Shown piece by piece: positions 24,503 to 33,843 of a DNA stretch of 64,000 bases (position 1 is its first letter; the number at the start of each line of letters is the position of its first letter). Made by a program: the position numbers and the translations under genes. The notes beneath the pieces were generated by a model, which had not been told where the DNA came from, searched no databases, and saw only the letters and a list, made by a program, of their open reading frames with translations. The DNA lies in NCBI GenBank assembly GCA_964481835.1, contig CAYZTT010000002.1:1-64000 (forward strand), in the 5' to 3' direction. The DNA comes from JABIBT01 sp964481835. GTDB taxonomy: Archaea; Nanobdellota; Nanobdellia; SCGC-AAA011-G17; PNOQ01.

Positions 24503-27085
24503 TCATTTTAAGAACGATTTTCTAATTTCTAGAACTGCAACCCCAACTAATGATGCAGCCAATATGTATCCCCAATTAACTAAACTTAATGCCGTTAGGC
24601 TGAAGAATGTGGCCAACGGAGTATAGATTAATAACAGGTGGAGCAATATTGAGAGTGCTACTGCTCCAAGAAGGTACTTGTTCGTTAGGAATCCAACTTG
24701 GAATATGTTTTTCTTTTCTGATCTACACGAGAATGCCAAGAACAATTCGAAAAGTATTAGGGATGTTAGGGCGATTGTCCTGGCCTTATCAATATTGCCT
24801 GTGGTGAAATATTCTAACATGAACAATCCTAATACAACCATAAGGACAACTATCACTCTTGTTATTATGAAGCCTCTGGCACCAGATAGGATTGTTTCTT
24901 TTTGCGAACGGGGTTTTCTTCTCATGATATCTTTCTCGGCAGGATCCATTCCTAGCGCCAGTGCCGGGAGCCCATCCGTGATTAGGTTTACCCATAAGAT
25001 TTGTAATGGTAGGAGTGGGAGTGGAAGGGATGCCAATAAAGAGATGAATATTATTGCTATCTCTCCAAGGTTTGCAGAGATTAAGAATTTCACAAATTTC
25101 TTTATGTTATCATATATCGCTCTTCCGTATTTTATTGCTCTAACTATGGTGGCATAATGGTCATCCATGAGTATCATATCTGAGGCTTCTTTTGAGACAT
25201 CTGTTCCGGAGATACCCATTGCCACCCCTACATCTGCTTTTTTAAGTGCGGGGGCATCATTTATGCCATCTCCAGTCATAGCCACTATGTGTCCATCTTT
25301 TTGCAAGGCTTCTAGAATCTTTACTTTGTGTTCCGGATTAACTCTGGCGTAGATTGAAATTGACTTTGTAGAATTATGAATTGCTTCATCAGACATCTTT
25401 TCTAGTTGCAATCCAGTTATGACCTCAGATTTTATTCCGATTTGGTGCGCTATTGCTTTTGCAGTTAGGGCATTATCTCCAGTTATCATTACTGTTCTAA
25501 TGCCTGCCTTCTCTGCGATTTTTACTGATTTTCTTACTCCCTCTCTTGGGGGGTCAATCATCCCCATTAAACCAAGGAAAGTTAGATCCTTAGTTGATTT
25601 TGATTCTGAATATGCGAAGGCTAGAACCCTTAGGGCTTTTGATGCCATTTGATCATTCATCTCTAGGATCTTTTTCTTGTCTGCATCTGTTATTGGCTTT
25701 GTAGTTACTCCGTTGAAAATGTATTTACATCTATTAAGGACTATTTCTGGGGCCCCCTTTAGGTGAACATTTTGAGTTTTTCCTATTTCATCCAGTGTTG
25801 CCATGAATTTCTTTCTAGAATCGAAAGGGATCTCATCTTTTCTTTCGAACGCGGTTTTTAGGTTTGCTTTTTTTGCAACTACTTTTAAGGCTAGCTCTGT
25901 AGGGTCTCCTTGTTTTTCACTTAAATCAGAATTATTACATAAGTAGGAAGTTTCTAGGAGTCTGTTTATCTTATTGGGATTGAACTCTTGTCCTTTGTGA
26001 GTAAATATTCCTTCTGTTGAATATCCTGATCCCGAAACAGAGAGTATTCTGTTGTTTGCGTAAATAGACTTTACAGTCATCTCTCCAGAAGTCAGGGTTC
26101 CTGTTTTATCTGTACAGATAATGCTTGTTGAGCCTAATGTTTCTATGGCGGAGAGCTTTCTTATTAGAGCCTTATTTTTTACTAGCCGTTTTACCCCTAT
26201 GGCTAATGAAATAGTCACCACTGCTGGCAAGCCTTCTGGAATTGCGGCCACTGCCAAACTTATGGAAGTCATTAAAGATTCTACAAGGGATAAATCTTTT
26301 ATTAATCCTAATAAAAATACTACTATAATTATCCCAAGAGTGATGAAACCTAGTTTTTTCCCAAATTTTGAAAGTTTTTTCTGCAATGGGGTTTCTGTTT
26401 CTTCTATTTTTCTTAATGAGGAAGCGATTTTCCCGAATTCTGTTTTATTTCCAATTCCAGTAACTACTGCCTTCCCTCTCCCGTAAGATACAATTGTTCC
26501 TGCGAATATCATATTATTTCTGTCTGCCAATACTGCTTCCCTCTCAATTTTGTTTATTGCTTTATCTCTTGGCACAGATTCTCCGGTTAGAACGGCTTCA
26601 TTTACCTGCAGACTTACGTTTTCTATTATTCTTGCATCTGCGGGGATTTTATCTCCGGTTTCTAGAACTAGAATATCTCCGGGGACCAATTTTGATGCGG
26701 GAATTAATCTTGTATGGCCATTTCTCAGGACTCTCGCGTGAGGTGCTGCCATTTTCTTCAAAGTTTCTAGAGCTTTTTCTGCCTTATACTCTTGTGTGAA
26801 CCCCATGAGGGCATTAAGTATTACAATAACTAGGATAACTATTGCATCTATGTGGTGTTGTATTAGTAAGGAGATTAAGATTGCAATTAATAATATGTAC
26901 ATTAATGGGTTTGTGAACTGCTCTAGAAATATTTTTAGGGGAGAAAGTTTTTTTTCATGTGTTATTTCGTTTGATCCGTATTTTTTTCTCCTTAGGTCAA
27001 TTTGTAGGGATCTGAGACCTAATTTTGAATTGACTTGTAGTTTCTTTAGAGTTTCCTCCTTTGTTAATTTATAGAAGTCGGTCAT
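24503..27085 (-). CDS. Ca2+-transporting P-type ATPase (type IIA-like)
   Basis: An 860-aa P2-type ATPase. Visible are the TGES actuator motif (167-170), membrane helix 4 AAIPEGLPA (280-288) with the ion-binding Glu, the phosphorylation site CTDKTGTLT (D326), the GDGINDAPALKKADVG hinge, ISANLGEIAII in helix 5 and NLITDGLPALALG in helix 6. The Asn/Glu and Asn/Thr/Asp residues in helices 5 and 6 match the two calcium sites of SERCA-type pumps. It exports Ca2+ from the cytoplasm. Length and ten-helix layout are normal for the family. Divergent from the 27183 gene. Confidence 0.93.
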   Translation of the reverse strand: MTDFYKLTKEETLKKLQVNSKLGLRSLQIDLRRKKYGSNEITHEKKLSPLKIFLEQFTNPLMYILLIAILISLLIQHHIDAIVILVIVILNALMGFTQEYKAEKALETLKKMAAPHARVLRNGHTRLIPASKLVPGDILVLETGDKIPADARIIENVSLQVNEAVLTGESVPRDKAINKIEREAVLADRNNMIFAGTIVSYGRGKAVVTGIGNKTEFGKIASSLRKIEETETPLQKKLSKFGKKLGFITLGIIIVVFLLGLIKDLSLVESLMTSISLAVAAIPEGLPAVVTISLAIGVKRLVKNKALIRKLSAIETLGSTSIICTDKTGTLTSGEMTVKSIYANNRILSVSGSGYSTEGIFTHKGQEFNPNKINRLLETSYLCNNSDLSEKQGDPTELALKVVAKKANLKTAFERKDEIPFDSRKKFMATLDEIGKTQNVHLKGAPEIVLNRCKYIFNGVTTKPITDADKKKILEMNDQMASKALRVLAFAYSESKSTKDLTFLGLMGMIDPPREGVRKSVKIAEKAGIRTVMITGDNALTAKAIAHQIGIKSEVITGLQLEKMSDEAIHNSTKSISIYARVNPEHKVKILEALQKDGHIVAMTGDGINDAPALKKADVGVAMGISGTDVSKEASDMILMDDHYATIVRAIKYGRAIYDNIKKFVKFLISANLGEIAIIFISLLASLPLPLLPLQILWVNLITDGLPALALGMDPAEKDIMRRKPRSQKETILSGARGFIITRVIVVLMVVLGLFMLEYFTTGNIDKARTIALTSLILFELFLAFSCRSEKKNIFQVGFLTNKYLLGAVALSILLHLLLIYTPLATFFSLTALSLVNWGYILAASLVGVAVLEIRKSFLK

Positions 27086-27128
27086 AATGAGGGTTTAATT
27101 TCTTGAGTTTAAATTTGTTTTGGTAACC

Positions 27129-27179
27129 TTTATAAATGATAGGATCCCATTAAAATTCCCTTAATTGGAAGGTAGTAAC
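27129..27179 (+). promoter_or_regulatory. TATA box and GTAGTAAC leader element
   Basis: CTTTATAAAT (about 27128-27137) is the TATA-like box; GTAGTAAC lies at 27172-27179 in the leader just before ATG 27183. Here the element overlaps a GGAAGG-type ribosome site, so it could be a degenerate ribosome site rather than an operator. Confidence 0.35.
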
Positions 27180-27182
27180 AAA

Positions 27183-27491
27183 ATGAAAAGAAAATTGGGA
27201 GAATTGATAAGAGAAGATGTAGCTAGTGAGCTAATTATACATTCTGATAGATATATTGCCCATGCGGATGCCATAGAAACACTACATTTTTTCGGAGATG
27301 ACGTGAAATATGCACTTCGTTTTTTAAAAGAATGTTATGACCCTAATGAAGGAGATTTGGTCCTCCAATTGGCAATTTATGGAAACAATATTAGAAGTGT
27401 AGAAGAAGGTATTGCCCATTTGGATAGTGAAGATACCGAATTAGTAGAAATGGATGAAGATAGATTGGAACGCATTGCTGAAAGACGTTAG
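27183..27491 (+). CDS. Hypothetical 102-aa acidic protein
   Basis: Start set at ATG 27183 behind GGAAGGTAGTAACAAA; a TTG six codons earlier is less likely. The product (MKRKLGELIREDVASEL...) is acidic and helical, ending ERIAERR, with repeated pairs of helices that could form a HEAT-like or helical-hairpin fold. No family recognised. Confidence 0.55.
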   Translation: MKRKLGELIREDVASELIIHSDRYIAHADAIETLHFFGDDVKYALRFLKECYDPNEGDLVLQLAIYGNNIRSVEEGIAHLDSEDTELVEMDEDRLERIAERR

Positions 27492-27610
27492 AGTATTATC
27501 AAAATCTATTTAAACTTCTTTTTTTTATAAAAATTGGCTTAATGCGGAGCCGAAGGGTGGAGTTTGTCTTTGACAGATGCTATGAAACCTTATTTCGACA
27601 TTAAGTTGTT
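27492..27610 (+). other. 119-bp intergenic region upstream of tRNA-Arg
   Basis: It contains two TATA-like boxes (TATTTAAAC at about 27511-27519, TTTTATAAAA at about 27524-27533) and a GC-richer stretch able to form a small hairpin (TGTC-TTT-GACA inside GTTT/AAAC). It might hold a small RNA or just the tRNA promoter. I find no C/D or H/ACA box that would support a guide RNA. Confidence 0.3.
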
Positions 27611-27684
27611 GGGCCTGTAGTTTAATCTGGATAGAACTTTCGGTTTCGGCCCGAAGGATCCCGGTTCAAATCCGGGCAGGCCCG
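27611..27684 (+). tRNA. tRNA-Arg(TCG)
   Basis: A 74-nt cloverleaf: acceptor GGGCCTG pairs with CAGGCCC, anticodon stem TTCGG/CCGAA around the loop TTTCGGC gives anticodon TCG (arginine, CGA/CGN codons), T-arm CCCGG-TTCAAAT-CCGGG, discriminator G. CCA is not encoded. A run of seven T follows immediately. Confidence 0.93.
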
Positions 27685-27685
27685 C

Positions 27686-27692
27686 TTTTTTT
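27686..27692 (+). terminator. Poly-T terminator after tRNA-Arg
   Basis: Seven T residues start two bases after the tRNA, the usual archaeal tRNA termination signal. Confidence 0.5.
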
Positions 27693-27749
27693 GATTAAAG
27701 TTATAGAAAACTATTTAATTCTGTGAATCTTTTTTGGAGGGTGATACAA

Positions 27750-28070
27750 ATGGATAAAAAAATAATAATTGCAATTTTTGTGTTTGGTTTAGTTGCCACT
27801 GCCCCCGCAGTTAACGCAGGTTTTTGGGATTGGATGAAAGGCAATGCTGGTTCGAGTGATCAAGCCAGTTTAGAACCAGCGGCAACTAGTGATGGTGGAA
27901 GTCAAGGTGGTGGCGGAGGAACTGTCCCCCCAGATATAGTGGCCATCCATGACCTCCCGGGAAATGCAGTAATCTCAGACTATTTGGTTTTGAAATCTGA
28001 GGATGGAAGCTATTGGAAAGTCTCCATAGATAACGAGGGGAATCTAAACACAGAAAAACTAGGCATATAA
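27750..28070 (+). CDS. Small secreted protein
   Basis: Start placed at ATG 27750 because GGAGGGTGAT (27737-27746) is an excellent ribosome site; the longer frame from 27723 is unlikely. The 106-aa product has a signal peptide (about 1-22, ending VNAG), a Ser/Gly-rich linker (GGGGG) and a C-terminal 45-residue segment ending NTEKLGI that may be a small beta domain. Surface or secreted protein of unknown function. Confidence 0.6.
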   Translation: MDKKIIIAIFVFGLVATAPAVNAGFWDWMKGNAGSSDQASLEPAATSDGGSQGGGGGTVPPDIVAIHDLPGNAVISDYLVLKSEDGSYWKVSIDNEGNLNTEKLGI

Positions 28071-28104
28071 AAAAACTTATTAACCTTTATTTTCTATTTT
28101 TATT

Positions 28105-28458
28105 ATGAAAGAAGAGCTAAGAAAGGTAATTGTATCTGGAATTGTTATTATATTGGGTTTAATTTTGTTGAAATTCCTGCCAATGTTTATTTTTGGGAGC
28201 GATATCTTGTATGATGCTTCGGCACATCTTTCTGTAGCAATTTTTATTTTGTATGCCCTATGGTTTTTTATAGATCAAAATAAAAGCTGGAGGATTCCGT
28301 TTTTTATATTTGCTTTTATGGTTTTAACTATTATTTCTGTACAACGGATTGTTAGCGATAACCATAATGATATTGGTTTACTCCTAGGCTTGATTTTGGG
28401 AGTTATTAGTATTTTTGTAGCTGAGTGGAGAAAGGTTAAGAATAAATTAAGGTTCTAG
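28105..28458 (+). CDS. Four-helix membrane protein
   Basis: A 117-aa integral membrane protein with about four hydrophobic helices. Polar residues inside or between helices include DASAHLS (37-43) and SDNHNDIG (82-89), the paired His/Asp elements hinting at a phosphatase or metal site, but no family match can be claimed. It lies between a secreted protein and proS. Function unknown. Confidence 0.6.
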   Translation: MKEELRKVIVSGIVIILGLILLKFLPMFIFGSDILYDASAHLSVAIFILYALWFFIDQNKSWRIPFFIFAFMVLTIISVQRIVSDNHNDIGLLLGLILGVISIFVAEWRKVKNKLRF

Positions 28459-28499
28459 GAATAAAAAGTTTTAAAAGTTAGTTTTTATCAAAGAGTTCT

Positions 28500-29939
28500 A
28501 TGAAAAAGCAGAGTCAAGAAGGAATAACTGTTAAGAAATCTGAGAATTTTTCTGAATGGTACACTCAAGTTATCCAAAAGGCAGATTTAATTGATTATAC
28601 TAAGGTTTCTGGGGCAATGGTTCTAAAACCTATGGGCTATGCGCTTTGGGAAAATGCAGTAAGTTATTTTGATAAAAAGATTAAGAAAGATGGGGTAAAG
28701 AATGTTTCATTTCCATCTTTGATTCCTGAATCACTATTAAAGAAAGAAAGTGACCATGTTGAAGGCTTTGCTCCAGAGGTTGCATGGGTTACTCATTCTG
28801 GGAATACTAAGTTAAAAGAGAGGCTGGCGATTAGGCCTACTTCTGAAACTATAATGTATGATTCTTATAAAAAATGGATTAGATCTTGGAAGGATCTTCC
28901 TTTAAGATTAAATCAATGGTGTAATATTGTTAGATGGGAATTTAATAATCCGGTTCCATTTTTGAGAACTAGGGAGTTTTTATGGCAAGAAGGCCATACG
29001 GTTTTTGCTACAAAGAAGGAAGCTGAGAAGGAAACAAATAAGATTTTAGGATTTTATGCGGATGTTTTTGAAGACTTGTATGCAGTCCCTGTTTTGAGGG
29101 GAATAAAATCTGAGAAAGAGAAATTTGCTGGAGCCGATTATACTTTAAGTGTTGAAACCTTGTTATCGAATGGTAAGGCAATTCAGGGGGCTACAAGCCA
29201 TCACTTAGGGCAGAACTTTTCTAGGGTTTTCGATATTAAATTTCTAGATGAGAATGAGAAGATGCAATATGCGTATCAAAATTCTTGGGGATTCTCTACT
29301 AGAAGTGTAGGTATTATGCTTGCAATACATGGGGATGATAATGGTTTAGTATTGCCTCCAAATGTTGCTCCCAATAAAGTAGTAGTAGTTCCGATTATTT
29401 TCAAGAAAGAAAAAGAGAAAGTAATGAAGAAAGCTAAGGAAGTTGCTAGTAAGTTGAAAAAATTTAACGTTCATTTCGATGATAGAGAAGATTATAGTGC
29501 GGGATGGAAGTTTAATGAGTGGGAATTAAAAGGGATTCCGGTGAGGGTTGAGATTGGCCCGAAAGATGTTTCTAAAAATCAAGTGGTTTTAGTTAGAAGG
29601 GATACCCATGAAAAGAAGATTGTTAAGATTGCTGGTGTGGCCAAGGAAGTAGATAAATTGCTTGATGAAATTCAAAAAAACCTATTTGAAAGGGCCAAGA
29701 AATTTTTAGAAAGCAAACTTGTTTCTGCAGATAGTGTCCAGAAGTTGAAAGAGTTGGTTGGCAAAGGGAACCTTGTTAAGGTTGAGTGGTGTGGCCATAA
29801 ATCTTGCGAGGAAAATATTAAAGATAAAACTGGTGCAAAGAGTCTAAATTCTTCTTTTGATGAGAAGCCAAAATCTGGACAATGCTTTGCTTGTAAAGAG
29901 AAAGCTAAGTTTGTAACTTATTTTGGAAAGAGCTATTAA
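28500..29939 (+). CDS. proS: Prolyl-tRNA synthetase, archaeal/eukaryotic type
   Basis: A 479-aa class II ProRS. Signatures: KKSENFSEWYTQVIQKADL (12-30), IRPTSET, RWEFNNPVPFLRTREFLWQEGHT motif region, TSHHLGQNFS, and the C-terminal domain with WCGHKSCEENIKD and a cysteine pair (CFACKEKAKF) ending in Y, which is the zinc-binding tail of the archaeal/eukaryotic ProRS class. It lacks the INS editing domain of the bacterial class. A TTTTAAAAG box lies about 30 nt upstream. Converges with 4-bp overlap on the next gene. Confidence 0.94.
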   Translation: MKKQSQEGITVKKSENFSEWYTQVIQKADLIDYTKVSGAMVLKPMGYALWENAVSYFDKKIKKDGVKNVSFPSLIPESLLKKESDHVEGFAPEVAWVTHSGNTKLKERLAIRPTSETIMYDSYKKWIRSWKDLPLRLNQWCNIVRWEFNNPVPFLRTREFLWQEGHTVFATKKEAEKETNKILGFYADVFEDLYAVPVLRGIKSEKEKFAGADYTLSVETLLSNGKAIQGATSHHLGQNFSRVFDIKFLDENEKMQYAYQNSWGFSTRSVGIMLAIHGDDNGLVLPPNVAPNKVVVVPIIFKKEKEKVMKKAKEVASKLKKFNVHFDDREDYSAGWKFNEWELKGIPVRVEIGPKDVSKNQVVLVRRDTHEKKIVKIAGVAKEVDKLLDEIQKNLFERAKKFLESKLVSADSVQKLKELVGKGNLVKVEWCGHKSCEENIKDKTGAKSLNSSFDEKPKSGQCFACKEKAKFVTYFGKSY

Positions 29940-30301
29940 TATCCAACCATTATTGATGCCCAATCTTTTTTTACTCTAATATTTTTTGATAGATAATCAT
30001 GGAGTTTTTTTGAAGGCGATGCAGAAATCGAATTTTCTACTTCTTGGAATGGAACTGAAGGGAATACGATTTCTTTCCCAATTTTCTTAACTATTTTTTT
30101 TGGAGGCTCTCTGAATGTGGAATCATGAAAAACTAAAATTGCATTTTTCTTGTTTAGAACTTCATCTATCCCAATATTGTTTGCTTCATTTATCACTCTT
30201 GCTTTATTTTTTTGTTTTTCAGAAAGAAATCTAGGCTTATGCAATCCTTTTGTGAATCTTAATTTTAAGATCTGAATATATTTATGAAACTCCAGTACCA
30301 T
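29936..30301 (-). CDS. Hypothetical 121-aa basic protein
   Basis: A basic, soluble-looking protein with no recognised motif. Its start lies 37 bp inside the upstream transglutaminase gene, so it is probably translated from the same transcript; no later methionine could serve as start near the N-terminus. A beta-rich centre (NAILVFHDSTF) and helical tail are visible. It ends KKDWASIMVGY. Function unknown. Confidence 0.5.
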   Translation of the reverse strand: MVLEFHKYIQILKLRFTKGLHKPRFLSEKQKNKARVINEANNIGIDEVLNKKNAILVFHDSTFREPPKKIVKKIGKEIVFPSVPFQEVENSISASPSKKLHDYLSKNIRVKKDWASIMVGY

Positions 30302-32175
30302 GGTAAATTGTTTACTTTAATTGGTTGTGTGTATTCTTCTTCATAAAAGTTTCCTTCTTCATCTTCGAACTCAATTTTTATAGAGATCTTTTCTGCATTG
30401 AAATGTTTTGTATTTGTTGTGATTGTGAATGTTTTTGTTCCGTCAAGTTCATCGAGAACTATTGGCTGGAACCTATTCATATTCAGTGTTATATCTTTTA
30501 CAGGGGTTTGTGATGAAATGGTTAGTGGAATGTCAATTGGTTCATCATAGTTTAAACTGCTGAGTCCAATTCTTGCTATTTTTACTTCTGGCTTTTCTAT
30601 GAAATTTAATAATATCACTCTCTTTACATCGATTTCTGAATTTTTTAAATTTACAACAACTGGATCGCTAGATGGGATTATAGGGAATGTGAAATCTTTT
30701 TCTGAACTCTTTGGTAAAGCAAAGTCTTCGCAACTTTCTCCAAGACAGATCTCTAGATGATCTAGATTATCATTTATTGATCTAACATTACATTCTATGT
30801 TTGCTGCACTAAATGAATAATAATAATCCCTATCTGGGATACAACTTAGAACTACTTGGCTTGAGAATTGATCTTCTTCGTCCACGGTCATTGAATCCAC
30901 CATTTCTTCTGCCTCCGATAAAGAGATGTACTCATATCCTGCATCTGGGGAGAAAGTTATTTCTTCTGAATCTAATGAGTTAAATGTATCTCTTACTTCA
31001 ATTGTTGTTGTATAAATGTATCCAGAGTCCGCATCTTCTGGAATTTTTACAATCCAGAACATATCCTTAGTTTGTTTTGGTCCTAGGGCAACTACCTTCA
31101 CGTTTTTTTCTGTTAGATCTGGTGCCTTTGTAACTGTTAATTGGTCTGAAATGTATCCGCTAAATGGATTTACTACCCTAACTCTTATTGGGACATAACT
31201 TCCGGGGGCAACCTCTGTTTCTACTGCATGAAGATTTATGTCAAACACTTGTTCCATTTCATCACCCATCGAGGTTATTTCTCCTTGGCTAGTTATCTCT
31301 CCAGTTTCTAAGCTTAAATCCCCATTTGCCTCCCAGTTGTATGTTATTGAAGAAGAACCGGCATCTGCCGTTTTTTGAAGTGCAACGTGGGTTGGATCTA
31401 TCCATCCAAATTGATCGAAAGTGACATCGTATGGAACCCACCCGTATTCTGGGTAGTAAACTTCTGCCCAACCATGGTTTCCAAAGTCACTGTATAAATT
31501 AGTATATGCGATTCCCGAAACAAATCTTGCCGGGATCCCAATAGATCGTGTCATGGAAATGAATAGAGAAGTTATCTCGTCACAAACCCCTTGTCTATTG
31601 TCTAGAACCCAAGAAGATTGTTTTGCTGCTTTTGCAGTTACGGTATTCAGATCATATTCAATGTTATTGTACACCCAATCTGCTATTTCGTGTACTGCAA
31701 GGTATGCATTATCTTCATTTGCGATTATTTCTGAAGCCTGATTGATTATATCTGAGTTTATATCAATTATTTCCGAAGCTTGTACGTACTCTGTGTATTC
31801 TTCAGGAATTTCAGAATATGGAAAGTTGATATCTGGTACGTGGAATAATCTATTTTGAGTTTTTACAACAGAATCATAACCAAATTGGTAACTTGGTGCT
31901 TGCTCTGTCCAAGTAAACCTCAGAGAAGAACTGTCTTTGTCTGCTTCCGCAGTTGGCGAGGAGGATTCTGAAAATGTGTTTACTGTTTGTATTGGGTCTT
32001 CTAGGGGAACTAAATAAACGTTTGCGTTAAGATTGTTTAGTGAGCCTGGCCCGGAAAGGAAAATCTCTGAATCTAATGAGAAATCGATTGTTAGTTCATT
32101 ATAGTAATTATAGTTTGTTGCAAGAGTTAATGGCAGGATTAAGAGTATTATTGTAAAAGTGAGTAGTTTTTTCAT
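30265..32175 (-). CDS. Secreted transglutaminase-like cysteine protease/peptidase
   Basis: A 636-aa secreted protein: signal peptide (1-19), N-terminal beta region, then a transglutaminase-core domain with catalytic C198 (GVCDEITSLF), H234 (NHGWAEVYY) and D250 (WVPYDVT). C-terminal beta-sandwich domains follow, with no membrane tail. Such proteins are common archaeal surface peptidases or peptide cross-linkers. An AAGGAGA ribosome site precedes the ATG, and the gene overlaps the DHH gene by 4 bp, so they are co-transcribed. Confidence 0.85.
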   Translation of the reverse strand: MKKLLTFTIILLILPLTLATNYNYYNELTIDFSLDSEIFLSGPGSLNNLNANVYLVPLEDPIQTVNTFSESSSPTAEADKDSSSLRFTWTEQAPSYQFGYDSVVKTQNRLFHVPDINFPYSEIPEEYTEYVQASEIIDINSDIINQASEIIANEDNAYLAVHEIADWVYNNIEYDLNTVTAKAAKQSSWVLDNRQGVCDEITSLFISMTRSIGIPARFVSGIAYTNLYSDFGNHGWAEVYYPEYGWVPYDVTFDQFGWIDPTHVALQKTADAGSSSITYNWEANGDLSLETGEITSQGEITSMGDEMEQVFDINLHAVETEVAPGSYVPIRVRVVNPFSGYISDQLTVTKAPDLTEKNVKVVALGPKQTKDMFWIVKIPEDADSGYIYTTTIEVRDTFNSLDSEEITFSPDAGYEYISLSEAEEMVDSMTVDEEDQFSSQVVLSCIPDRDYYYSFSAANIECNVRSINDNLDHLEICLGESCEDFALPKSSEKDFTFPIIPSSDPVVVNLKNSEIDVKRVILLNFIEKPEVKIARIGLSSLNYDEPIDIPLTISSQTPVKDITLNMNRFQPIVLDELDGTKTFTITTNTKHFNAEKISIKIEFEDEEGNFYEEEYTQPIKVNNLPWYWSFINIFRS

Positions 32176-33206
32176 TTTATATTCTCCTTAAGCCTTTCTA
32201 GAAATTCTTCAAAATCGCGTTTCTTTATTCCTGCACCACATGCATGGTCGTGTCCCCCTCCGAAACCATCTAATCCTTCCAAGGATTTTTCTAGTGCATC
32301 TCTTATGTTGATCTTTGTGGTTCTTAAGCTCATTATTACTTCATCCTCTTTTACTCTTTTTACCATTATTACTTTTTTTGGATATTTATAAATTAGATAG
32401 TTGGAGACTATTGCAGTATAGGCATTGGTTGTTTTTGGTGCCTCCACTATATGCAGTTTTTCTTTGGTTGGCTCTTGTTTATCTATTTCTTGCATTATTT
32501 TTTCATATTCTTTTGCTTGTTTCTGGATTGATTTCAGAATATATTTTGCTTGAGGGGTCTTTTCCTCTAATAATTCGTTTGGATCTTCTATCTTTAGTAA
32601 TAGGTTTGCTGCCCGATTTACTTGTGATGTTGAATTTTTTAGGATTAGTGCGAAAATTCTGATTAAATTTCCAAGTTTTGAATCGAAAACTATTTCTGGG
32701 GGAGAGTTCATATTCTTTGGCAGTATGTTTGGGTATTTCTCTGAGAATTCTTTTGCGTATTCTGGGACATGCCAGTCGGATATACTCCCTAGTGTTCCAA
32801 GAAATAATTCTTTTTCTTCTGCGATTTTATACATTAAATATGTTGTTGGCAATCCTTCCCCTTCTTTCTTATCTTTTGGATTGAAATAATGAACTCCTTT
32901 TCTTTTTAGTGGAGGGTGGTGGTCAAGCCATAGAATTGGAACATTTACCTTGTTAATGAATTCTTGGGTTACTATTGGAATATCTAAAATAATTACTAGG
33001 TCTGGAGAGTATTCCGTGATTTTGTGATACATCTTCAAATCGAGTGTGGAAGTGGTCTTTAGTACTGCCCCCTTTCCTTTTTGGATGTATTTTTTCAGGA
33101 TTAAGTAAGAACATAGTCCATCTGGATCATCATCATAGAATATCAGTGGATTTTCGGATTTTTTTAGATAAGCTCTGAACTTCTCTATCTCTTTTTTTGT
33201 TATCAT
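32172..33206 (-). CDS. DHH/DHHA1-family phosphoesterase (RecJ/NrnA-like)
   Basis: A 344-aa DHH phosphoesterase with motif I YDDDPDG (24-30), motif II ILDIP, DHHPP motif III, and the DHHA1 glycine signature GGGHDHACG near the C-terminus. Family members are Mn2+-dependent exonucleases or oligonucleotide/cyclic dinucleotide phosphodiesterases; archaeal ones include RecJ-like GAN. The exact substrate cannot be assigned. First gene of a unit with the transglutaminase gene. Confidence 0.88.
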   Translation of the reverse strand: MITKKEIEKFRAYLKKSENPLIFYDDDPDGLCSYLILKKYIQKGKGAVLKTTSTLDLKMYHKITEYSPDLVIILDIPIVTQEFINKVNVPILWLDHHPPLKRKGVHYFNPKDKKEGEGLPTTYLMYKIAEEKELFLGTLGSISDWHVPEYAKEFSEKYPNILPKNMNSPPEIVFDSKLGNLIRIFALILKNSTSQVNRAANLLLKIEDPNELLEEKTPQAKYILKSIQKQAKEYEKIMQEIDKQEPTKEKLHIVEAPKTTNAYTAIVSNYLIYKYPKKVIMVKRVKEDEVIMSLRTTKINIRDALEKSLEGLDGFGGGHDHACGAGIKKRDFEEFLERLKENIK

Positions 33207-33237
33207 AAGAATAGTTTAAAAATAATGTTTATAAAAG

Positions 33238-33801
33238 TTACTTTGAACGACCTTTATTTGCCCTTCTACTTGGCCTTATTTTCTCAGCACCTTTTCCTTT
33301 CTTTGAAAGTCCTCTAGATTTCTTAGCTGCGCTTGTTAGGCCGTGTGTTACTCGTTTTTTGTTGGCTTTTCTTCCTAACATCTTTAGTTTTCTGTCAGAT
33401 TTGATTTGTGGATGTTCTGGGTCAATCATGATTATCTCAAACCAATAATGTCTCCCATCTTTTCCTACCTTGTAAGAGTTTAGAACTTCTAAGTTTTTGT
33501 AGAATTTTTGTGCCCTTTGTTCTGCTACCCATTGATAGGACATTCCCACAATCTTTTTTCTTCTTGCTGCTTTTGATCTTCGCCCTTTCTTTATTTGCTC
33601 TCTTTTTCTTCCGCCCCTAATTACTCGTACTCTGACTGTAATGAAACCTTGCTTTGCTTTGTAACCAATTGATCTTGCTGAAGAAATATTTGTAGGTTTA
33701 TCTATCCTTAATATCGCAGGATCTTTTCTCCATTCTATTAATCTGTCCCTCATTAGAGACTTTTCTGGAGATTTCCATAGGTTTCTTAATAACTTGTACA
33801 T
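33238..33801 (-). CDS. rpl15e: Large-subunit ribosomal protein L15e
   Basis: A 187-aa basic protein with L15e wording throughout: MYKLLRNLWKSPEKSL, RIDKPTNISSARSIGYKAKQG in part, RGGRKREQIKKGRRSK and a C-terminal GLTSAAKKSRGLSKKGKG segment. The start is ATG 33801, 28 nt after a CCTTTATAAAC box; a frame six codons longer is rejected. Marker of archaea and eukaryotes. Confidence 0.95.
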   Translation of the reverse strand: MYKLLRNLWKSPEKSLMRDRLIEWRKDPAILRIDKPTNISSARSIGYKAKQGFITVRVRVIRGGRKREQIKKGRRSKAARRKKIVGMSYQWVAEQRAQKFYKNLEVLNSYKVGKDGRHYWFEIIMIDPEHPQIKSDRKLKMLGRKANKKRVTHGLTSAAKKSRGLSKKGKGAEKIRPSRRANKGRSK

Positions 33802-33843
33802 GATAAGAATTTGGGGCAAAGATTTGTTTATAAAGGTTTCTGA

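Noticed and set aside
26796..27074. Open frame antisense to the Ca2+ ATPase gene
   Set aside because: It is a shadow of the ATPase gene in another frame; hydrophobic because the membrane helices are read backwards.
27545..27610. C/D box guide RNA upstream of tRNA-Arg
   Set aside because: No convincing RTGATGA C box and no CTGA D box are present in the right order.
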